Positions 20,726 through 30,907 of a stretch of DNA of 64,000 nucleotides are shown here, piece after piece; within the stretch, counting starts at the first letter, position 1; each line of letters starts with the position of its first letter. This DNA comes from Ascoidea rubescens DSM 1968 (lineage: Eukaryota > Ascomycota > Saccharomycetes > Ascoideales > Ascoideaceae): the NCBI RefSeq assembly GCF_001661345.1, contig NW_017962922.1, positions 62,001 through 126,000 on the forward strand. Reading direction: 5' to 3'. Both the position numbers and the translations under genes were made by a program. The notes under the pieces are model-generated. The model had not been told where the DNA came from, ran no database searches, and saw only the letters and a program-made list of their open reading frames with translations.

Positions 20726-23700
20726 ATGAGCCAAATTTTGCATCAACCAAACAACGCGCATATAACAAGCACAAATATCCTAGCACCAAAAAATGCTGAT
20801 TCTGTCCCAAATCATCTAAGCCAGAGAAATAATATTAATGATAATGCTGATGGTAATAATACCCATTTCAACACCACCACCAACAATATTAATACTAATA
20901 TCAATAACTACAATACTAATATCAATAGCTATAATAACAATATTAATCATATGCAGGGCCCACTACCCTTCAATAGCTCCAATACAACAAAATCAATTCC
21001 TGAAATATATCCTGATCCTACTCCTTCAATCTTAAATACCCTTAATATAACGCCAACTGAACTAAATCATAAATTTTCTAAAGAATCTAAGTTGTACGAA
21101 GAAAATGAAGATACAATTAGTCACAAATCCAAAGATATAAAGACACCTAAAAGCAATCTGAATGGTTCCAATGATTCTCACATTTTGGCTCCAATCGATA
21201 ATAACAAAAAAGTTCAAAAATCAATCAAATCCTTACATTCAACTCAACATCAATCAAAATCAAAAAGAAATACTCCTGATACAATCACAAACTCTTCTTT
21301 TTCTGCTTCTGTTCGTCCCAAAATTTCAAATGACATTATTCGAAATTACAATATTCCAACAAAACCTGATACCGATTCCAAAAAAGTCAACAAAAGTGAT
21401 AATAAAGATCAAAATGTCTTATTTGTGACAAACTCCCCTTTACAAAATAAAAATGAACCCAAAAAATCCTATAGAAAATCCCTTACTAGGAGGTTTAAAT
21501 TTCATAAAAAACTTAATCATGACAGCTTCAATAGCAAAAATAAAGTTAAAACAAAAAAAAACAAACCATCTAAAAATAAATCTGATAAATATTCCACAAA
21601 CTTATCAAGAAAAAGTTCGGTATACTCTCAAGATTCAAGACTTAACAGGGTCAACTCGGCTTATAGAAGAGCCAGTGGTAATTATTTGGATATTAATCTT
21701 AAAAGAGAAAATCAAAACTCAGAAATTTCTAATACTGCAGTATATTCAAGAAATCTAAGTTTTGAAAATGGAAACAACGATGATAATTCTAAAGATATTA
21801 GTAATAACAACATCAATAACAATAAAAATAAAAATACCGAAAGCAAAGATAGTGATTCTTCAATGATTAATCAACAAAAGAGTAAAAAATGGTTTTTTTT
21901 CCCGGTCAAAAGAAAATCATCATTATCAAGAACAACAAAAAATCCTTCAAAAAAACAGCATTTTCATCAAAATTATGTTAATCTGTATTTAAGAAATACT
22001 CCAGCAGAATCCGTTCTTTATAGGAAAAAATCTGTTTTATTAAAAACAGATGGAAATAAGTTTGTTATATTTAAAAAAACCAATAACATTGATCCGTTAA
22101 TAAAACCGAATTTTGAAAGTAAAGAAGCATTATACCATAAAATAAATGAGATATTTGGTGATGACGATGATAAAAATTCATTAAAAACGACCAATTCTAT
22201 TGTTATGAATAATGCATTACCAAAATATTTACTAAAGTTTGGATATGATTTGAATCAAGATGATTTAACTTACTATTATGGATTAGATCGTAAAAGCCGA
22301 AGAAAATATTACAACCTTAATGCCAAAGATAATTCTAATTCGAATATAAGTATTAGTGAAAACGAAAAGCCCTCCAAGAAAAATATTTATTTGCAGCTAT
22401 TTAAAGTATCTCCCAAACTCAAATCACAAATTAAATACACTGATTTTGATGAAAATAAAAACATATTATTAATAACACCCGATATGAGCAGAAAAAATAG
22501 TATAAAGGCAAGTAGTTGGTATAATACGAGTTATCAAGATGATCAAAAAATAGAGGGAATTGATCGAAAATTAAGAAAAGTTCAAAAACAAGAATCACAA
22601 ATTGAGACAGATGATTTATTGTCCGACGGTAATTTGAAAGATACAGAGAAAAGTAAAAAGAGATCTACTAATATTGAAGGTGGAGATGATGAGGATATAT
22701 CAGATAACAATTCTCAGGATCGAACATCTAATTTGGAAAACTTGAGAATTATTGAAAAAAACTCTCAACAGACATTGAAAAAGAACAAATCAAATGAAGT
22801 TGGTGATAAGTCTATGGACAAGTCATTTGAAACTTCATTTGATAAATCTATTAAAAGATCCTTTGATCAATCATTAGATAAGGCCTTTATAACCCCAGTG
22901 CAAAATGCTGCAACAAGTTATACAAATGAAAAGGTGCATCGAAAAGTTGATTCATTTAACACCACCAAAGATACAAATAATGATAGGAGTGTCAATGATA
23001 ACAAGAATGGGAATGAAAATGAGAATAAGAATGTTGATGGTGGTAATAATGAAAACAATGAGAATAAATATAAAAAACCCAAAGCTATACTTAATAACGA
23101 CAATATAGAGGATTCTAATTTAACTATAAAGGGGCCGATTTCTCCCATAGCGTTAATAAATCCCAATTTGACACCTACTAATAATATGTTATTAGATACA
23201 ATGAATACTGATAGCACCAATTCTTCGTTAATTTCAGCTCCGGGTTTTATCTCTGTTTCTCATGTTACTGGTAAAAATTCGAGGTTGTTATCACCAATTA
23301 CTCTTAGTCACCAAAAGCTGCTTGAAGATACAAAGGGAGTTTCTGCTGTGAAAACCAGTCAGGAATTAGGTGATAAAGACAAGAAGAAGAGTGTCGATAG
23401 CGATATTAATAGTAAAAATAAAGATAAAGATAAAGAAATTGATAAGAATAGTGATAGAAACAGTGATAAATATAATACGAGAAACCGAGAGCTTACTGAT
23501 GAGATATTGAGTGAGTTGAATAAGAAAGATGAATTAAAGGCGGATGATTTATCAAAAGCAACCAAGAGTGAAAATATTATAATAGTAAATAAAGAAGATG
23601 ATAAAAATAAAGAAAATAAAAAAGCAGAGCAAGTTGGGAGAGAGAAAAGTATTCAAGGGTATATACCAAGAGAAGCAGTTGATGGAAAGTCCAAACTAGC

Positions 23701-25120
23701 AAGAGTGACGGATCAACTGGGATTGATAATTGGAAGAGATAAAAAGGAAAAAAATGAGGATATTAAGAGAGGTAGTTCTGAAAGTGAATTATCCGAGAAA
23801 GATTATGAGATGTGGAATGAATATTTAAGGAAAGTGATTAATGAAAGAATCAAATGGAGATTAAATAATTCATTGAAACTTGATAATAATTTAGCAAATG
23901 AAGGAAGAGATAAAAAAGGAGATGAAGAAATTAGTAGAGATGGTTTGGTCGAAAAGAAGCATCAACGCAAGAAGTTAAGGTCTCATATGAGTAAAGAGAA
24001 ATTGGAGTTGATAAACGAAATGAGCCGAAATAGAAATAGAAATAGAAATAGAGATGGGGATGATGTTTCAGTCAAGAAAGAAAAAGCAAGCGAAATTGAT
24101 AATAATGATAATAATGATAATGGCAATGGCAATGGCAATGAAGAATTTCTTGGAGTGGAGGAAATCAATTATCATAATTTTAACAAAAAACCGATTAAAA
24201 CACAGAGTTTGTTTAACTTTGATGTTAAGGATAATTATTTAAAAGTTCTTAATCTAGAAAGAAAAAAAGAATCAGAAGATGCAGAGCAAGAAAAAGTGAG
24301 AGAGTATAGAGATAGACAGTTGATTAAAGAGATAAATAAGCAGAATAAGTCGTTGACGCAGATGTTAGTTGCAACAAGAAAAAACAGAGAGGTAGTGAGA
24401 ACTAATGAATCGCTTAATACTAGTCGCAATAGCAGCAGTTCATCGTTTAAGATTAAAACTCGATCCAAGATATCATTATTGACTAATTTGGACAAGATTG
24501 AAAATGATTCGTCATTTGAGAAATATTTGAAGGGAGGAGAATCGTTTGAGTCGGAGATTGAAATCAAATCGATTTCAACTACAGATTTGATACATGGAAT
24601 ATTTATATCTGATGAAGAACTATCAATTACTTCGTACCACTCCAGCTCTGGTAATGGGTCCAGGAATAACAGCAGCAACAGTGGTAAGAACATGAAAAAG
24701 GGCAAAGATCGAGAGATCAAGACGATTATCCGAGAACCAATTCAAATCCAACCGTTGTCCCCACTGCGAATCTACCAGAACAAGTTGGCACAGTCGCAAA
24801 ATGCGTTTGAAACCATCAGCTCGCACTCCCAGTCAAATTCCAACTCAATAGTGAGCTCTGCTGCAAACTCCATCGCTGACGAAGAGGAACAGCATCTGCG
24901 TTTCAAAAGATATCCAGCGTCGCTCATCTCGGTGTCGTCCTCCACGCCCTCTCTTCCACACCAGGCCAGAAGAGACCTCATTCCAGGGATCCTGCGCCGG
25001 AGAACAACCCCTGCTCCTAGCGGCGAGCTTTCTGTCCTCAGAAGCCTCTCGAGAACCAGTCTTCCTGCTGGAGCTCGAAGCAGCTCCTCCAGAAACAGCA
25101 GCTTGAGAGTCGCTGTGTAG
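20726..25120 (+). CDS. Large disordered basic protein, unrecognised
   Basis: A 1464-residue protein with no family I recognise. The N-terminal 400 residues are Asn/Lys/Ser-rich with basic patches (RKSLTRRFKFHKK, KTKKNKPSKNK). A more ordered part at about 410-560 (VNLYLRNTPAESVLYRKK, FVIFKKTNN, LPKYLLKFGYDL, LTYYYGLDRKSRRKYY) looks conserved in style. Then follow acidic/Lys-rich stretches with short MDKSF/FDKSI repeats (about 695-730), another ordered segment (about 1015-1050: DYEMWNEYLRKVINERIKWRL), charged coiled-coil-like helices, and a Ser-rich, Arg-containing C-terminus whose DNA is much richer in GC than the rest. A cortical or bud-site adaptor is one guess from composition alone; I would not assign it. 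Confidence 0.75.
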   Translation: MSQILHQPNNAHITSTNILAPKNADSVPNHLSQRNNINDNADGNNTHFNTTTNNINTNINNYNTNINSYNNNINHMQGPLPFNSSNTTKSIPEIYPDPTPSILNTLNITPTELNHKFSKESKLYEENEDTISHKSKDIKTPKSNLNGSNDSHILAPIDNNKKVQKSIKSLHSTQHQSKSKRNTPDTITNSSFSASVRPKISNDIIRNYNIPTKPDTDSKKVNKSDNKDQNVLFVTNSPLQNKNEPKKSYRKSLTRRFKFHKKLNHDSFNSKNKVKTKKNKPSKNKSDKYSTNLSRKSSVYSQDSRLNRVNSAYRRASGNYLDINLKRENQNSEISNTAVYSRNLSFENGNNDDNSKDISNNNINNNKNKNTESKDSDSSMINQQKSKKWFFFPVKRKSSLSRTTKNPSKKQHFHQNYVNLYLRNTPAESVLYRKKSVLLKTDGNKFVIFKKTNNIDPLIKPNFESKEALYHKINEIFGDDDDKNSLKTTNSIVMNNALPKYLLKFGYDLNQDDLTYYYGLDRKSRRKYYNLNAKDNSNSNISISENEKPSKKNIYLQLFKVSPKLKSQIKYTDFDENKNILLITPDMSRKNSIKASSWYNTSYQDDQKIEGIDRKLRKVQKQESQIETDDLLSDGNLKDTEKSKKRSTNIEGGDDEDISDNNSQDRTSNLENLRIIEKNSQQTLKKNKSNEVGDKSMDKSFETSFDKSIKRSFDQSLDKAFITPVQNAATSYTNEKVHRKVDSFNTTKDTNNDRSVNDNKNGNENENKNVDGGNNENNENKYKKPKAILNNDNIEDSNLTIKGPISPIALINPNLTPTNNMLLDTMNTDSTNSSLISAPGFISVSHVTGKNSRLLSPITLSHQKLLEDTKGVSAVKTSQELGDKDKKKSVDSDINSKNKDKDKEIDKNSDRNSDKYNTRNRELTDEILSELNKKDELKADDLSKATKSENIIIVNKEDDKNKENKKAEQVGREKSIQGYIPREAVDGKSKLARVTDQLGLIIGRDKKEKNEDIKRGSSESELSEKDYEMWNEYLRKVINERIKWRLNNSLKLDNNLANEGRDKKGDEEISRDGLVEKKHQRKKLRSHMSKEKLELINEMSRNRNRNRNRDGDDVSVKKEKASEIDNNDNNDNGNGNGNEEFLGVEEINYHNFNKKPIKTQSLFNFDVKDNYLKVLNLERKKESEDAEQEKVREYRDRQLIKEINKQNKSLTQMLVATRKNREVVRTNESLNTSRNSSSSSFKIKTRSKISLLTNLDKIENDSSFEKYLKGGESFESEIEIKSISTTDLIHGIFISDEELSITSYHSSSGNGSRNNSSNSGKNMKKGKDREIKTIIREPIQIQPLSPLRIYQNKLAQSQNAFETISSHSQSNSNSIVSSAANSIADEEEQHLRFKRYPASLISVSSSTPSLPHQARRDLIPGILRRRTTPAPSGELSVLRSLSRTSLPAGARSSSSRNSSLRVAV

Positions 25121-25542
25121 TATATGTAATGTACCATATCGGTGGTGTAATATAGCAGCTGCCAAGCGCAGCATCCTAACGCCTGCCTACGTTTTTGCAC
25201 GTGTCTAAGCAGCTTAACACATTTCTAGCGTGCTTACCTCAGCACTGTCTGTCTCCAGTCCCGCTCATTTCCGCACTCGTTTCCGGCAGGGGGCCCGGCC
25301 GGACAGGAATCTTCTAGAACGCCTTCCCACAGAGTATACTCGATCACGTGCACAGTTGAAAATTTTTCCAGCATCATCAATCTCAATTTTCATTTTCCAT
25401 CTTCTCTTCACTCTGCCATATATATTAGTGTTTTTGCTCTTCGACCTGATAAGTGCAATCTGTTCTCCAACTTTTTATCCCTTAAACTTGTATATAATAA
25501 GTTCTTGTCGTATATATATCCCATATTCACTGTCTATTTACA
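25121..25542. promoter_or_regulatory. SSC1 promoter, GC-rich
   Basis: A GC-rich island (about 25180-25345) holds CACGTG at 25198-25203 and 25345-25350, TGCTTACCTCA at 25231 and a heat shock element at 25307. It is followed by an AT-rich core with TATATATTAG (about 25422) and a CT-rich leader. Confidence 0.7.
25307..25319. promoter_or_regulatory. Heat shock element
   Basis: GAATCTTCTAGAA is a perfect three-unit alternating GAA-TTC-GAA array with 2-bp spacing, the Hsf1 target, 224 bp upstream of the SSC1 start. A further TTC follows at 25324. This fits a heat-inducible HSP70. Confidence 0.8.
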
Positions 25543-27614
25543 ATGTATACTGCTAGAAGAAATCTTGTCAAAAATTTATCTGTATGCGACCCATATTTTC
25601 TTTACATTCGAGGAGTCCTTTGTTTGCTCAATTCGTTTGTCTTTATAGTATATTATATTATATTATTTTGTTTTAGAATTACAGTACTAACTCTTCTTCC
25701 CTATAGAAACTCCCAACCTTAAGAAGATACAATGGTACCAAAGCCTCTGGTACCATCATTGGTATCGATTTAGGTACCACCAACTCTGCTGTTGCCGTCA
25801 TGGAAGGTAAAGTTGCCAAAATCTTAGAAAACGCTGAAGGTGCCAGAACAACTCCCTCTGTTGTTGCCTTCACTGATGACAACGAAAGATTAGTTGGTAT
25901 TCCAGCCAAACGTCAAGCTGTTGTCAACCCAACAAACACCTTATATGCCACAAAACGTCTTATTGGTAGAAGATTCGATGATCCAGAAGTCCAAAAAGAT
26001 ATAAAACAAGTCCCTTTCACAATTGGTAAGGCCGCCAATGGTGATGCATGCCTTGTTGTTGAAAACAAACAGTATTCTCCAGCTCAAATTGGTGGTTTTG
26101 TTTTAAACAAAATGAAAGAAACCGCTGAAGGCGCTTTAGGTAAAACCATCAAAAAGGCTGTTGTTACTGTTCCTGCTTATTTCAATGACGCTCAAAGGCA
26201 AGCCACAAAAGATGCTGGTCAAATTGTCGGTTTAGACGTCTTAAGAGTTGTTAATGAGCCAACTGCTGCTGCCTTGGCCTATGGTTTAGATAAAACTAAC
26301 GCAGAAAAGGTTGTTGCCGTTTTCGATTTGGGTGGTGGTACCTTTGATATCTCCATTTTAGATATTGACAATGGTGTCTTTGAAGTCAAATCTACCAACG
26401 GTGATACTCACTTGGGTGGTGAAGATTTCGATATCGAATTGGTCAGATACATTGTCAAAGAGTTCAAAACCAAAAGTGGCATTGATTTAAGTGATAACAG
26501 AGTTGCCATTCAAAGAATCAGAGAAGCCGCTGAAAAAGCCAAAGTTGAATTGTCTTCTACCATCTCAACTGATATCAACTTGCCTTTTATTACTGCTGAC
26601 GCCTCCGGTCCAAAACATATTGACATGAAAATTACAAGATCTAAATTTGAAACTCTCGTTGAACCATTAATCAAAAAGACTATTGACCCAGTCAAAAAGG
26701 CTCTTAAGGATGCCAACTTATCTACCAGTGATATCTCTGAAGTCTTATTAGTTGGTGGTATGACAAGAATGCCCAAAGTTGTTTCTACCGTCAAAAAAAT
26801 CTTTGATGGTAAGGAACCATCAAAGGCCGTTAACCCAGATGAAGCCGTTGCTATGGGTGCTGCCATTCAAGGTGCTGTCTTGGCCGGTGAAGTTACCGAT
26901 GTTTTATTATTAGATGTTACTCCATTATCGTTAGGTATTGAAACCTTGGGTGGTGTTTTCACAAGATTGATTCCAAGAAACACTACCATCCCAACCAAGA
27001 AATCTCAAGTTTTTTCAACTGCTGCCTCTGGTCAAACTTCTGTTGAGATCAGAGTCTTCCAAGGTGAAAGAGAATTGGTTCGTGACAACAAATTAATCGG
27101 TAACTTTACCCTTGGTGGTATTCCACCAGCTGAAAAGGGTGTTCCTCAAATTGAAGTCACCTTTGATATCGATGCTGATGGTATCATTAATGTTTCTGCC
27201 AAGGACAAATTGACCAACAAGGATGCTGCTATCACTGTTTCTGGTGCTTCCGGTTTATCTGATTCCGAAATTGAAAAGATGGTTAAAGACGCTGAAAAAT
27301 TCAAAGAAGCCGATAATGCTAGAAAATTAGTTGTAGAAGCTGCCTACAAAGCTGAAGATTTCTGTGCTAAGACTGAAAAATCTTTATCTGAATACTCTGA
27401 AAAGATCTCAGAAGAAGACACCAAGGAAATAAACGAAAAAATTGAAAAATTAAGAGAACTCGTTGCCAAATCTCAAGGTGGTGAAGATGTTTCTGCTGAA
27501 GAATTAGTTGAATTGACTGAAAGCACATCAAAGAGAACCTTTGAAATATTTGGTAAATTGTATCAAAACAACCAAAGCTCTGATTCATCTTCTAATGAAA
27601 AACCAGAAAACTAA
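25543..27614 (+). CDS. SSC1: Mitochondrial HSP70 Ssc1, one intron
   Basis: Ssc1 is the matrix HSP70 that drives protein import (with Tim44 and Pam16/18) and folding. Exon 1 is 25543-25581 ([13 protein letters not shown]), and exon 2 is 25707-27614 starting [14 protein letters not shown]; joined they give 648 residues, matching the family's roughly 650. The first 25 residues are basic and hydroxylated with RR and LRRY, a matrix presequence with a likely cleavage after RRY/N. HSP70 signatures follow: [27 protein letters not shown] and [12 protein letters not shown]. The substrate-binding part and helical lid follow, ending in a Ser/Asn/Glu tail. No in-frame CTG is present. An ATG at 25800 would skip the presequence and the ATP loop and cannot be the start. 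Confidence 0.95.
25582..25706 (+). other. SSC1 intron
   Basis: A 125-nt intron with donor GTATGC, branch point TACTAAC (25685-25691) and acceptor CTATAG 15 nt further on. It interrupts the mitochondrial presequence; splicing is required to join the presequence start to the HSP70 frame. Confidence 0.93.
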
Positions 27615-29041
27615 ACTTGATTTTTTTTAATTTTTTATTTATTAACATCTAATGATTATGTAAAATGCTTGTATATAACTAATTAATGGTTTCTTTTTGG
27701 AACTTTTGTCTGTCTTGTAGAATTCTAAATCATAAAGTGGAAGGTCATTATAATTTCATTTTCAGAGTACTCTGTGATCGATTTTAAGAGAAACTAAAGA
27801 TTTAATATGCTATTTATCGAACTACTTACTATTTCCACTGCTATATCGACAACCGACTCAATGATCTAATTCGATTATCAAAACTTCTCTTGATGTCAGA
27901 CAAGTAGTCCAATAATATTACAAACAGGAACTAAACTAAAATAGCAGATGCTTTCTCAAGGCAACAGAGAGTATTTAGTTATTATCCCGATGATTTGAGT
28001 GATTGATTATTATTTAACAGACATCTTCACTCTCCAATCTTGAGTTAAACAAAGATGGTCTTTAAATCCACCACCTACGCTGAAAATAAGCAAATGTATT
28101 TTTACAATTGAGAAATCCCTTGTTTGGATCTATTTCATGACTATTGTTAAGAAAATTAGACTGGTGGAGCATATTGGAGAATGGGCAAATCGAATCTAAC
28201 AATCTGACGATTGAATCTTTCTTTCATGGGGATCGCTAGCGAATGGATGAATGATTTATGTTAAAGACATTGCTGCATAGTGCAAAGTAAAAGCAAGAGC
28301 AAATCGCTAATAACTGGAGGAAACCAACTCCAGCTCCAGTATTGTTTATTTCATTTGTGATTATTAAGTCTGTGGTAACTTAAATGGAATTGGTTTATTC
28401 GTTTTCTCTTGTGGATTCGTTTGCAATGACTAGTGTTTGAGACAAATTTCAGGAGATTTCTTTAGCCACATCGTCAATTTGAAAAGAACTTTGATGAGAA
28501 CTTTGATAATAACTTTGACAATTTGATGATAACTTGGAAGACTTTGTTGAGGACAACATTTGGGTCTTAAAAGAAACAGTCGTCTTTTTATGGCAACAAG
28601 TCTTAGAAATTAGTTGAATATGTTTCAATTTGATCTACATGTTAAAAAGAAGAAAAAAGAGGGAAGAGGGAAAAAATCATCAAATGAGCCTGTATTAAAT
28701 GTACTTTTTATAATTTCATAAGCATGAGTCTTAAAAGGATTCCAGTAAATAAAACAAAGAAAGAAGGGAAAAAATAGGAGGTAAAAACTTGTAAATAATA
28801 AAAGACAAATTTTAAAAATGCAGTAAAAATTTTGTTATAGAGATAAAATAGATGAAAATTTTTTAACAAGGAAAAAAATTTTATATAAGAAAATTTGAAT
28901 AGAAATAAGGAAAAAAAAAATAATAATCATTAGTTAGCTTTTTATAAATTAATTTTATTGTAAAAAAAAAGTAAAAAAAATGTAAAGAATAGAGCTTTTT
29001 AATTATAGTAAAATTGAAAGAAATAATGAGATTAAAAAGAA
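27615..29041. other. Convergent intergenic region SSC1 / HAP4
   Basis: About 1.4 kb between two 3' ends. It is AT-rich, with A-rich runs at 28650-29041. I looked for short or spliced genes and saw no GTATGT...TACTAAC...AG set and no ORF with family features. Confidence 0.5.
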
Positions 29042-30907
29042 TTAAAATTTTGTAAAATCAAAAGCAAAACTTGATTTTTTATCATGTATAAAATCATTTG
29101 ATTCTCTTTCAATTTCCTTAAAGAAAGTGAAATCAAGCATATCATCATCATTATCAAGTAGCGAATCGCTAGGAGTAACTAGGGGAATATCGATAGGTTT
29201 ACTAAAGATCTCATCGAAGTTAATAGTAGCTTCATTAATTGAGTTGGAGTTAATATTATTAATATTATTGTTATTATTATTAGCATTAGTATTAGTATTA
29301 GTATTGCTTGGAATATTGGTTGAATTATCGTTAAAAATGGTAATATTATTGTTATTAATATTGTTGTTGTTAAATGTATTAGTAAATTTATCATTAGGAT
29401 CGTTAGAGATTACAGGATCATTATCAGAGTTAAAAAGTTGAGAATCTGGGGAAAAGGGCAAATTAATGTCTAAATTTAATATATTATTATTCATTAGGTT
29501 GTTGTTGTTATTGTTGTTATTGTTGTTGTTATTGGAATTGTTAGAAATAGTTATGTTAGAGTTAGAGAAGTTGTTATTTGAAGAAGAGTTATTTTTTTTC
29601 AAACCGGTTATAATTTCTTCATAATTAAAGACATTTTTATTGTTGTAGTTATAGTAGGAGATTGAATCAGGGATTGTATCAAAATGGAAATGGGCATCAA
29701 GATTTGAACTTATGTTGCTTATTGTTGTGGATAATGAGTGAGAGGAGATTAAGCTTGGAGTTGAGGATATTGTTGTAGCCGAGTCATCGAAATAGGATCT
29801 CTTTCTACTTATTATATTTTGATCAAAACTACCGAGGGAGTCTATTGGAGAGGAGCCTTCAAATAGTAGGTCATTTAGATCAGAGATATCATTTGATTCA
29901 TGAATATCATTAGAAGGAGATGAGTATGAGTTTGAGGAAAATGAGTCATAAGAGTGGTGAGTGTTGATTGAATTGAAGGAGGGAGTGGTGTTTGAGATGT
30001 TGTTGTTGTTGTTGTTGCATTTATTGATTTGGTTGTTATTAAGAATATTGTTATCGCTATTATTATTATTGCTATTGTTGTTATTGTTATTGTTATTGCT
30101 GATGATGCTATTAACAAACTTTTTATTTGAAAATGAATTTGAAAATGAATTTGATTGGGATGAAACTTTTTTATCTGAAGTAGACACTTGCAGTCTTAGA
30201 GATTTTAAATCATTTACTAATTTTGATAGTTCATTTTTCAATTGTGAGTTCTCTTGTTTAACTTGTTTGAGAGCGTTTTCCATTGAGGTATCATAATTGT
30301 AGGAGGCAGTTTGAGAGGAGGAGTTGTAATTATAGTTATAGTTATAGTTGTAGGAGTTATTGTAATTGTAAGAGTTATTGTTTAAGTTATTGTTGTTACT
30401 ATTGGAGGTGATTGGATTTATGATATTATTTTTGAGTTTGTTTTGAGAGGAGAAATCGTTATTTTCGAGCAAAGATTTGAGGGCAATGTTTAAAGACACT
30501 GGATCCATTTTGTTATTGTTGTTTGGGGCATTTGAATTTGTGGAGGAATTTGAGATGATTTTGCTGTTTTGTGAGTGATTTGAATTGAATTTTGGATCCT
30601 TTTTGGATTTTTGGTCTCTCGATTTACGCTTCTTGGAATTGTGAGAGGAATCATTATTGGAGTTGTTTGACAAAGAGTGATGAGAAGAAGGTTTTCTTCC
30701 GGGCTTAGGTCTGGGAGGTAGAACCCAGTTCTTCGAGGTTCTGATGTTGATGGTTGGAAGAGATATATTGGGGTTTAAAGTGTTCAAGTTGCTATTTGCA
30801 ATGTTTGTATTGCTTGAGTCGAAGTTTGAAGGCAACGAACGACGCAATAGAGGAGGAGGAGGAGCCTGGGAGGATTGTTGGAGACGAGTTATGAGGTTGG
30901 AGGACAT
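29042..30907 (-). CDS. HAP4: Hap4-type activator of the CCAAT-binding complex
   Basis: Hap4 is the activating subunit that docks on Hap2/3/5 at CCAAT boxes and turns on respiratory genes. The 621-residue protein has the diagnostic Hap4 docking motif TSKNWVLPPRPKPGRKP (57-73). A basic patch (KKRKSRDQKSKK) follows at about 91-102 and a leucine-heptad helix lies at about 213-243 (QVKQENSQLKNELSKL). I see no bZIP basic region (no NRxxQxxFR pattern) of the HapX kind. The C-terminus has acidic-hydrophobic activation-like clusters (DDDDMLDFTFFKEIE, FAFDFTKF). Long Asn runs fill the middle. The long divergent promoter to GPM1 is consistent with heavy regulation. Confidence 0.85.
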   Translation of the reverse strand: MSSNLITRLQQSSQAPPPPLLRRSLPSNFDSSNTNIANSNLNTLNPNISLPTINIRTSKNWVLPPRPKPGRKPSSHHSLSNNSNNDSSHNSKKRKSRDQKSKKDPKFNSNHSQNSKIISNSSTNSNAPNNNNKMDPVSLNIALKSLLENNDFSSQNKLKNNIINPITSNSNNNNLNNNSYNYNNSYNYNYNYNYNSSSQTASYNYDTSMENALKQVKQENSQLKNELSKLVNDLKSLRLQVSTSDKKVSSQSNSFSNSFSNKKFVNSIISNNNNNNNNSNNNNSDNNILNNNQINKCNNNNNNISNTTPSFNSINTHHSYDSFSSNSYSSPSNDIHESNDISDLNDLLFEGSSPIDSLGSFDQNIISRKRSYFDDSATTISSTPSLISSHSLSTTISNISSNLDAHFHFDTIPDSISYYNYNNKNVFNYEEIITGLKKNNSSSNNNFSNSNITISNNSNNNNNNNNNNNNLMNNNILNLDINLPFSPDSQLFNSDNDPVISNDPNDKFTNTFNNNNINNNNITIFNDNSTNIPSNTNTNTNANNNNNNINNINSNSINEATINFDEIFSKPIDIPLVTPSDSLLDNDDDMLDFTFFKEIERESNDFIHDKKSSFAFDFTKF

